The notes beneath the pieces were generated by a model that searched no databases, had not been told where the DNA came from, and was given only the letters and a program-made list of their open reading frames with translations. DNA of 6,704 bases from assembly GCA_029262095.1 (NCBI GenBank), contig JAJDAB010000439.1, forward strand, positions 1 to 6,704, in the 5' to 3' direction. The stretch comes from Candidatus Hydrogenedentota bacterium. Its GTDB lineage: Bacteria > Hydrogenedentota > Hydrogenedentia > Hydrogenedentales > SLHB01. Position 1 is the stretch's first letter. Every line of letters starts with the position of its first letter. The translations under genes and the position numbers were made by a program. Shown piece after piece: positions 1-4,970 of this stretch.

Positions 1-268
1 CGCCATGCAGAAACATATAGGTGAACGGCTGCCAAATATACCCGCGCAACAAATCGTCAGGAGTGAAAGCAAGCCATTCAATCGCCACACCACCAGGCAC
101 AGCGCTAAACACCGCCATCGCAGATCCGCCCAGCGGAATATTAACTACCAACTGCAAAGCAAAAATCGCCGCATTGATCAGAATGAGCCGCTGCACCGCA
201 TGCGTCATACGGAAGCCGGGTGTTGCCCCGTCGTCATATTGGTCAAAGTTGGAAGTGCCGTACGTCAT
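1..268 (-). CDS. Rhomboid-family intramembrane protease, N-terminal part (cut by left window edge)
   Basis: Only the first 89 residues are in the window; the gene continues beyond position 1. A short polar N-terminus (1-20) leads into a hydrophobic segment (about 25-44, including LILINAAIFALQLVV), then a loop, then IWQPFTYMFLHG at 78-89. That last stretch is the characteristic rhomboid entry into the second membrane helix, where an aromatic/Q-P-x-T-Y-M-F-x-H pattern carries the first conserved histidine (H88). Rhomboids are serine proteases that cleave substrates within the membrane. The catalytic Ser (GxSG) and His helices lie outside the window, so activity cannot be judged and an inactive pseudoprotease is possible. 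The start is fixed by an in-frame TAA two codons upstream of the ATG; no clear Shine-Dalgarno precedes it. It follows the signal peptidase gene by about 101 bp on the same strand. That gap holds a short GGAAA/TTTCC hairpin (292-304) without a T-run and no recognisable promoter, so co-transcription is likely. Confidence 0.82.
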   Translation of the reverse strand, partial: MTYGTSNFDQYDDGATPGFRMTHAVQRLILINAAIFALQLVVNIPLGGSAMAVFSAVPGGVAIEWLAFTPDDLLRGYIWQPFTYMFLHG

Positions 269-369
269 GAATTAGTAAACGCCATAGGATGGGAAACGAT
301 TTCCAGTAGGGTAAAAGTTAGAATTGCAAATTCAAGTCCGTGCTGCAACATCGTTGGAAATCCCGCCGC

Positions 370-930
370 TTATTCCGGCAACTCGTACGAATCCCGCGAA
401 AACGACTTAACGGAACCCGATCGATTCAAGGGCAGATAGATACGACGGACCACCCCAATGATCGTGTCTGCGCCGATACCCGGACGACAATCCCAATCCC
501 CCGCGTTCCAGACCTCGCTACTGCTATCTTCGCTAAACTTTCGATTATCGCCCAGCATAAAACAACATCCTGCCGGTATCTCGTAAGGACCATAATTGAG
601 AAACAGCGGTTCCTTCACGTACGGTTCCGATACGTACTGTCCATTAATAAACAGTGCGCCCCCCTGCATCTCGACCGTATCACCCGCGACCGCCGCGATC
701 CGCTTCACCAAGAATTCGCCCTTACGCTGCGGATCATCAAACACCACAACTTGGCCCGGCTGATACGCCGAAGCCTTAAACGTCACGATATAGTCGCCCT
801 CTTGGAGTAACGGCTCCATCGAACCGGATGGCACCAGAAAAAAATGCATCCCACGTACCAGAAACAAGTACAACAAGATGAGACAAACAAAGATGACGAC
901 GCTATAAAACATGTACCGGGCTCTCGACAT
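370..930 (-). CDS. lepB: Signal peptidase I (short form)
   Basis: This 186-residue membrane protease removes signal peptides from exported proteins at the outer face of the cytoplasmic membrane. One membrane helix lies at about 8-25, and the catalytic domain follows directly. Box B is VPSGSMEP (33-40), giving S37, the Ser just before Met, as nucleophile. Box D is VKRIAAVAGDTVEM (75-88), giving K76 as the general-base Lys. Box E starts with GDNR (127-130) followed by SEDSS (133-137), and the domain closes with IIGVVRRIYLP (157-167). Length matches the short Gram-positive-type enzymes rather than the longer two-helix E. coli enzyme. Oddity: the usual Arg after box E 'DS' is Ser here (S137), and the segment before IIG is rearranged (WNAGDWDCRP). 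The ATG follows the TPR gene stop by 35 bp and has no clear ribosome binding site; M7 is an alternative start. The symbol is by family; the genome may carry another, housekeeping copy. Confidence 0.93.
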   Translation of the reverse strand: MSRARYMFYSVVIFVCLILLYLFLVRGMHFFLVPSGSMEPLLQEGDYIVTFKASAYQPGQVVVFDDPQRKGEFLVKRIAAVAGDTVEMQGGALFINGQYVSEPYVKEPLFLNYGPYEIPAGCCFMLGDNRKFSEDSSSEVWNAGDWDCRPGIGADTIIGVVRRIYLPLNRSGSVKSFSRDSYELPE

Positions 931-965
931 ATCAAACTACGCGCGGGCGCTCGCCCAATACACGT

Positions 966-1940
966 CTAGTCTCCCTGTTCCTGCACCTTCTTGAGCAAGC
1001 TCAACGCAACCCCGCTCTCCGGAATGATCGCCAACGCCGCGTCGAGACAAGGCTCCGCGCGTTTCGTATCATCGTGTTCGATCCAGACCCGAGCTTCATT
1101 AAGCCAAGTATAAAACTCTTCAGTCTGATTGCGCGCTTTTTCACGCGCCGCCGACCAAGCGACTGCCGCCTCTTTCCAATCCGCCTCCACCCCATAATTC
1201 TCCGCCGCGAAAAAATTCACCGCATAATCCTGCCGCAGTTCGTAATCGTCCGGTGCCAACTCGGCTGCGCGCTTCGAGTGTTTCATTGCTTCCCGATACA
1301 CGCGCTTCTTGTCCCAACCGCGAATCTTTTCTACCTGCGGACCATGAACCAAATAAATTTGCGCCATGTTGAATTGATAATCCGCGTGATCCGAATCCAG
1401 TTCGAGCGCCTTATCGAGACTCCGCAACCCTTTCTGATAACTGCCAACGTGACAATAATGCAGTCCAAGATTGTTGTGCGGGGCACTGAGTGTGCGGTCG
1501 AGCGATGTCGCCAAATGCCAGTTTTTGAGTGCCGTTACGGGATCGTCAAAATGGTCATACAACAGTTCACCATGATACGACAGCCCGCGGGCATTATCTG
1601 GGTACGCCCTCAAGAAAACCCGATACGCTTGATCGACCATTCCAACCCGACGTCGTGCGGAACCCGCGCTCTCTTCGGCGCCGGCGCTATCTCCATTCGC
1701 GTCCAAGGTTCGCGCATTGTCGATATCCCACGACGCAAGAGCCAATTGCGCTTGATCGAATCGGCGTATTGCATCGATAGCCTCGGTCTCATTCGCGATT
1801 ACGCCCTCAATGAACGCCAGTTCAGGCGTCTGCTCTCCGCCCGCGGCAGAGAAAGCAACACGCACCAAAACCGCCACGACGGCGATGCTCACCACGGTTC
1901 CGACGAAACGCGTTCCCTTGTTGTGGACGACTGCGGACAT
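966..1940 (-). CDS. Membrane-anchored TPR-repeat protein
   Basis: 324 residues. A basic N-terminus (K8, R11) precedes one hydrophobic helix at about 13-32 (VGTVVSIAVVAVLVRVAF), so the protein is probably anchored in the cytoplasmic membrane with the rest outside; an uncleaved or cleaved signal sequence cannot be told apart. A linker with a helical, Ala/Glu-rich stretch (40-110) follows. Then come TPR-like helical pairs at about 117-149 (ALKNWHLATSLDRT end), 150-183 (NNLGLHYCHVGSYQKGLRSL, the best repeat), 184-231 (with an insertion at 200-214), 234-270 and 275-308. TPR arrays bind other proteins; no catalytic motif is seen. The partner is unknown, though its neighbours suggest protein export or membrane quality control. 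The start at 1940 is preferred over an in-frame TTG seven codons upstream because AAGGGG sits 6 nt before this ATG. Overlap with reading frames on the other strand is incidental. Confidence 0.82.
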   Translation of the reverse strand: MSAVVHNKGTRFVGTVVSIAVVAVLVRVAFSAAGGEQTPELAFIEGVIANETEAIDAIRRFDQAQLALASWDIDNARTLDANGDSAGAEESAGSARRRVGMVDQAYRVFLRAYPDNARGLSYHGELLYDHFDDPVTALKNWHLATSLDRTLSAPHNNLGLHYCHVGSYQKGLRSLDKALELDSDHADYQFNMAQIYLVHGPQVEKIRGWDKKRVYREAMKHSKRAAELAPDDYELRQDYAVNFFAAENYGVEADWKEAAVAWSAAREKARNQTEEFYTWLNEARVWIEHDDTKRAEPCLDAALAIIPESGVALSLLKKVQEQGD

Positions 1941-1946
1941 TGCATT

Positions 1947-1952
1947 CCCCTT
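1947..1952 (-). promoter_or_regulatory. Ribosome binding site of the TPR gene
   Basis: AAGGGG on the minus strand lies 6 nt before the ATG at 1940. It decides that start over an in-frame TTG at 1961, which lies upstream of this site and has none of its own. It is the only good Shine-Dalgarno on the left arm. Confidence 0.65.
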
Positions 1953-2006
1953 AAATACCAATGCACATCAAGATTCTATTCTATCATGCTAAAGCGTATC
2001 GAGAGC

Positions 2007-2954
2007 CTACCTGGGTTCCTCTCCCGAATTCGGCGTTGCCCACCAGACGTACGTCTCAACCGGCAACAAATGCTCAAAACCCAGACGCGCGTAAAGTCTC
2101 TCCGCCGGATTTCCACGCGTCACACCAAGCCCGACCCGTCGATACCCCGCCACGCGCAATGCATCAGCCAATTCACGAATCAACCGCGTGCCCATGCCAC
2201 TACCCCTAACGCGCCGTGTGGTCGCCACATGCAATATGAACCCCACATCCGGTGCAGCTTCAGCGCCTGCAATCATTCCTTCGCAACGGTCACCCGACTG
2301 ACAGATGCGATACAACGAATCCCTCGTCGCCCCAAACCCTCCAGCACGGAAAGATTCCAAAAATCCGATTGCGCTCGAATCGTCATGCGCCTCTGGATGG
2401 AGGATACGGCTCGGATGATCACAATAGGCATCCACCAACACATCCGCCGCCAATTCGTCCCGTTCTCCACACGCTGAACTCGATACAGCACCTTCCGTCG
2501 CCAATCGGGGATCACCTAGATCTGCAATCATCAACTGCCGATCAAACTTCAAATAACCCAGTTTCAACAGAGTATCTTCCAAATCGAGCGGACGATACCG
2601 CACAAATTCCCCAATAATTGCACGCACACCTCGCCGACGAAGGTCCAATGTCACCGCATCGAGCAACGCGCCTTCAATCCCTTCGCCATCCCGTTTCTTG
2701 AGGACATGGAGCAACGTAATGTGACCGATGCCCCGACGGACAACACAAATGACCAACCCCGGCGTTTCATTTCGATCGCACCCCCAAACCATCACATCCG
2801 GATGTCGGATCAGTCGCGAATACGATGCCTTTGCCCCAATTCGGTAGGCCGTCTCTGCGGCGGCTCCATACAGGTCACCCAGCGCCGTACCAATCTCGTC
2901 AACATACTCGCAGACATTTTCAGGAAGATTTTTAATCTGAACCGTGTTAATCAT
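2007..2954 (-). CDS. GNAT-family N-acetyltransferase with two GNAT-like domains
   Basis: 315 residues. The C-terminal half is a clear GNAT acyl-CoA-binding fold: beta strand FILHVATT (239-246), motif A with R-x-x-G-x-G/A as RVRGSGMG (248-255), and motif B around NPAERLYARLGFEHL (282-296). Enzymes of this family move an acetyl group from acetyl-CoA to an amine on a small molecule or protein; the substrate cannot be read from sequence. The N-terminal half looks like a second, decayed GNAT unit: HITLLHVLKKRDGEGIEGALLDAV (78-101) followed by LLKLGYLKFDRQLMIADL (129-146) mirrors the motif A / motif B / last-strand order, but motif A lacks the R-G-x-G pattern. The ATG at 2954 is chosen; a GTG four codons upstream (2966) is equally open and neither has a ribosome binding site. 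It is first in the minus-strand gene set and divergent from marR, so it may share the control region. Confidence 0.85.
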   Translation of the reverse strand: MINTVQIKNLPENVCEYVDEIGTALGDLYGAAAETAYRIGAKASYSRLIRHPDVMVWGCDRNETPGLVICVVRRGIGHITLLHVLKKRDGEGIEGALLDAVTLDLRRRGVRAIIGEFVRYRPLDLEDTLLKLGYLKFDRQLMIADLGDPRLATEGAVSSSACGERDELAADVLVDAYCDHPSRILHPEAHDDSSAIGFLESFRAGGFGATRDSLYRICQSGDRCEGMIAGAEAAPDVGFILHVATTRRVRGSGMGTRLIRELADALRVAGYRRVGLGVTRGNPAERLYARLGFEHLLPVETYVWWATPNSGEEPR

Positions 2955-2999
2955 GATAAGAATCACGATTGAAGAGAACGTGAACGATTGGACATTTCG

Positions 3000-3028
3000 A
3001 GTATAAAATTATTGATATCAATAGTTTA
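3000..3028 (-). promoter_or_regulatory. Possible promoter for the GNAT-TPR-lepB-rhomboid gene set
   Basis: Reading the minus strand, a good -10 (TATACT, 3005-3000) lies about 45 bp before the GNAT start codon. At 17 bp spacing the -35 position holds TAAACT (3028-3023), which matches the consensus poorly. The 22-bp palindrome fills the space between the two, so a bound repressor would also block this promoter. The call rests on the -10 and its location. Confidence 0.35.
3006..3027. promoter_or_regulatory. Candidate MarR operator (22-bp palindrome)
   Basis: The core TATTGATATCAATA (3010-3023) is a perfect 14-bp inverted repeat. Extending it to AAA...TTT on either side gives a 22-bp palindrome with a single mismatched pair (3009/3024). 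Size, AT-richness and symmetry fit the 16-22 bp sites bound by MarR dimers. It lies between a divergent gene pair in which one member encodes a MarR-family protein, and it overlaps the -35 of the right-arm promoter. Binding by this particular regulator is inferred, not shown. Confidence 0.65.
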
Positions 3029-3040
3029 GGCCGTTATTAA
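3012..3040 (+). promoter_or_regulatory. Sigma-70-like promoter of the marR-efflux operon
   Basis: The -35 is TTGATA (3012-3017, five of six consensus bases) and the -10 is TATTAA (3035-3040, four of six), with the ideal 17-bp spacer. The -35 lies inside the palindrome, a classic arrangement for repression by blocking polymerase. A transcript would start near 3047, leaving an untranslated leader of about 100 nt before marR. Confidence 0.6.
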
Positions 3041-3045
3041 TGTAG

Positions 3046-3059
3046 TTTGAATCTTCAAA
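3046..3059. repeat. Inverted repeat at the predicted transcription start
   Basis: TTTGAA and TTCAAA are separated by 2 bp (TC). It shares the outer TTGA/TCAA half-sites of the main palindrome, whose centre is 36 bp away, but the gap between half-sites is 4 rather than 2 bp. It could be a weaker second operator or a small element of the leader RNA. AT-rich sequence yields such repeats by chance, so the call is modest. Confidence 0.4.
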
Positions 3060-3071
3060 GAGGAATCCATA

Positions 3072-3094
3072 CAATTAGCGTTGTGAATTAATTG
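3072..3094. repeat. Interrupted inverted repeat in the marR leader
   Basis: CAATTA and TAATTG are separated by 11 bp, with an 8-bp AATTAATT palindrome inside the right arm. It lies downstream of the predicted transcription start. Function is unknown; it could be a third regulator site or chance in AT-rich DNA. Confidence 0.25.
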
Positions 3095-3147
3095 AGTTAG
3101 GCTAGTGCGATCGAATCAGCGCACTTATTCGCGGCAATCGGAATCTC

Positions 3148-3645
3148 ATGTCCCATACACTCCAAGAACAAGCACGTCTCCTGCACGATACGATTCGGCT
3201 GATGAAGCGAAAGTTTCCTCAACCACAATCCCTCATGCGCGACCGAATGGGGGAGGGAGAAACCGAACTCGCCGATCTCACCATTCCCCAGTTGAACATG
3301 TTGATGACCTGTCACGATATCGGACCAACCACGATTAAGGAAATCGCGGCTGACTTGGAGGTTTCCGCGCCCTCCGTATCCGCGATGGTGGATCGGCTCG
3401 TCGAAATTCGAGTCCTAACGCGGGAGCAAAGTTCTCAAGATCGCAGACAAGTGGTGGTTCGCCTTACTGAACTTGGCACTAGCACCGTATTGCGCATGGA
3501 AGAATATATGGTAGGCGCACTAGCCGAAGTGCTACAGAGGGTCGGCCCCCGTTATGCCGAACTTTGGTGCGAGGTCTATCAAGAGATTAATCGTGTATAC
3601 GGAGAAGACTCGGCGCCAATGGTTCGGCGCGAGGGAGTGGCCTAA
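3148..3645 (+). CDS. MarR-family transcriptional regulator
   Basis: 165 residues, within the usual 140-170 for the family. Dimerising N-terminal helix at about 1-30, then the winged helix-turn-helix: LTIPQLNML (44-52), the first helix of the motif TIKEIAADLEV (62-72), the recognition helix SAPSVSAMVDRLVE (73-86), and the wing with the conserved QDRR (97-100) leading to VVVRLTELG. The C-terminal helices (112-150) complete the dimer interface. Members usually repress their own operon and lose DNA affinity on binding a phenolic or other lipophilic ligand, or on cysteine oxidation; C55 and C141 are the only cysteines here. A TAG stop lies 14 codons upstream with no other usual start between, so the ATG at 3148 is well fixed despite only a weak GGAA before it. 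It is first gene of the pump operon and overlaps the next gene by one base (TAATG). Most likely it is the local repressor of the pump. Confidence 0.93.
   Translation: MSHTLQEQARLLHDTIRLMKRKFPQPQSLMRDRMGEGETELADLTIPQLNMLMTCHDIGPTTIKEIAADLEVSAPSVSAMVDRLVEIRVLTREQSSQDRRQVVVRLTELGTSTVLRMEEYMVGALAEVLQRVGPRYAELWCEVYQEINRVYGEDSAPMVRREGVA
3631..3637 (+). promoter_or_regulatory. Ribosome binding site of the adaptor gene
   Basis: GAGGGAG inside the last codons of marR, 7 nt before the ATG at 3645. It is the strongest ribosome binding site in the window and fixes that start. Confidence 0.65.
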
Positions 3646-4970
3646 TGAAGACTGCAATAAAATCTGTTGTTCTCGGCCTCGCCGTATTGGCTGTGGGGGT
3701 CATGATCCGGGAAGCCTTGGCCGGCATGCGCAAAGACCCGGAGTCGGCCGAACTACCCGAAGATATAATTCGGGTGAACGTGATGGCCGTTAAGGCTGAG
3801 ACCGAACAAATCACCGTCGGTGGATTCGGAATGGCGCGAGCACTCGATGTCGTCGCCATTGCGCCCGAAGTTGCGGGCACCGTGGTTGAAGTACACCCGA
3901 ACCTAGACGTCGGTGGGATTATCCCAGAAGGCGAAGCCGTATTTGTAATTGATCCCAGCAGCTACGTGGCGCGGGTAAACGAATCACAGGCCCAAGTACA
4001 TCAACTCGACAGCCAACTCGAACGACTCAAGACGCAATACGCAATCGACCAGAAACGCCTCCTGACCGTAGAGCGATCGCGCAAATTGGCTCAAAAAGAA
4101 TTCGACCGCCGCAAAAACCTCCTCGAAGGCGACGACGTTGGTAGCCAATCTGGCGTTGATGTACAAGAACAAGCCTACAACGCAGCAATTGACGCCGCGG
4201 ACCAATTAGCACAAATCGTTCAGGTCTACCCGATGCGGATCGCCGAAGCAGACGCACAGCTCGCCTCCGCTCGTGCACGGCTTGACCTCGCCGAGATCGA
4301 TGCCAAGCGCACTAAACTCCTCGCGCCATTCACCGGCCGCGTTACCGCTAACAGTGTAGAAGTCGGGCAGTACATTTCCCCAGGCCGCGAACTCGTTACC
4401 CTCGCGAATGATGCGGTCCTTGAAATTAGCGTACCCCTTCCCGCCAAAGATGTGCGCGATTGGATTCAATACAAATCGGCACCGGTACATCCGGGCCGGG
4501 CATGGTTTTCCGCGGTTGAACCGGTCGAATGTGAGATTCGCTGGACCGACCAGATCACCCACGAACAATGCTGGACCGGCGCGCTCCATCGCGTGGGCAT
4601 GTACAACGAGGCCTCACGCGAAATTAACCTCGTAGTCCGCGTAGATGGTAAAGATGCTGCGCCCACTAAATCCGGTCAGTTGCCACTGGTAAACGGCATG
4701 TTCTGTACAGTCAAAATTCCTGGTCGCACGGTAGAGAATGTCTACCGCGTGCCCGATGGACTCGTCAGTCATGAAGGCACTGTATACATGGCAATTGACG
4801 GGCGACTAAAAACGGTATCCGTTGAAGTCGTTCACAAAGAAGACGACGAAGTGCTCATTCGCGGACAATTCGAAGACGACGCACTCCTCATCACCACGCG
4901 GCTCACAAATCCGTTAGAGAATATCCTGCTCGAAGTAATCCACGATGACGGAAGCACAACTGCGGAATGA
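3645..4970 (+). CDS. RND efflux periplasmic adaptor (membrane fusion protein, HlyD/AcrA type)
   Basis: 441 residues. It links the inner-membrane pump to an outer-membrane channel in the periplasm. One N-terminal hydrophobic helix (about 7-22) has no lipobox Cys, so the protein is held by an uncleaved helix rather than a lipid. Domains follow the family order: first lipoyl half at about 62-105 (ALDVVAIAPEVAGTVVEV, then GEAVFVIDPSSY); a long coiled-coil hairpin at about 106-218, rich in Gln, Leu, Lys and Asp; second lipoyl half at 219-247 (LLAPFTGRVTANSVEVGQYI); beta-barrel at about 250-360 ending in NGMFCTVKIPG; and the membrane-proximal domain at about 365-430 (VPDGLVSHEGTVYMAIDGRL). Length is slightly above the usual 350-420, with an acidic C-terminal tail. 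Its start overlaps the marR stop (TAATG) and its stop overlaps the pump start (ATGA), so the three genes are probably translationally coupled. The substrate is unknown. Confidence 0.93.
   Translation: MKTAIKSVVLGLAVLAVGVMIREALAGMRKDPESAELPEDIIRVNVMAVKAETEQITVGGFGMARALDVVAIAPEVAGTVVEVHPNLDVGGIIPEGEAVFVIDPSSYVARVNESQAQVHQLDSQLERLKTQYAIDQKRLLTVERSRKLAQKEFDRRKNLLEGDDVGSQSGVDVQEQAYNAAIDAADQLAQIVQVYPMRIAEADAQLASARARLDLAEIDAKRTKLLAPFTGRVTANSVEVGQYISPGRELVTLANDAVLEISVPLPAKDVRDWIQYKSAPVHPGRAWFSAVEPVECEIRWTDQITHEQCWTGALHRVGMYNEASREINLVVRVDGKDAAPTKSGQLPLVNGMFCTVKIPGRTVENVYRVPDGLVSHEGTVYMAIDGRLKTVSVEVVHKEDDEVLIRGQFEDDALLITTRLTNPLENILLEVIHDDGSTTAE

Noticed and set aside
292..304. GGAAA/TTTCC hairpin between lepB and the rhomboid gene, considered as a terminator.
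   Set aside because: Only five base pairs, AT-rich stem and no T-run on either strand.
5..810. Overlapping plus-strand open frames at the left end.
   Set aside because: They run antisense to the rhomboid and signal peptidase genes and have Arg/Thr/His-rich composition without any recognisable feature.
945..956. GC-rich hairpin (GGGCG/CGCCC with a 2-nt gap) between the TPR gene and lepB, considered as a terminator.
   Set aside because: The arms are short, the loop is too tight unless shortened, and no T-run follows in the direction of transcription. It lies about 15 nt before the lepB start in a 35-bp gap.
1941..1961. In-frame TTG at 1961 as the start of the TPR protein.
   Set aside because: The ATG at 1940 has AAGGGG at ideal spacing, whereas the TTG has no ribosome binding site, so the extra seven residues are probably not translated.
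1074..2477. A 467-codon open frame on the plus strand.
   Set aside because: It lies antisense to the TPR and GNAT genes, both of which have recognisable domains. Its protein is rich in Arg, His, Pro, Ser and Cys with no domain or membrane pattern, as expected for a shadow frame.
3112..3131. CGAAT-N10-ATTCG inverted repeat just before marR, considered as another operator or an attenuating hairpin.
   Set aside because: Five-base arms over a 10-bp gap are expected by chance at this length, and it shares no half-site with the main palindrome.
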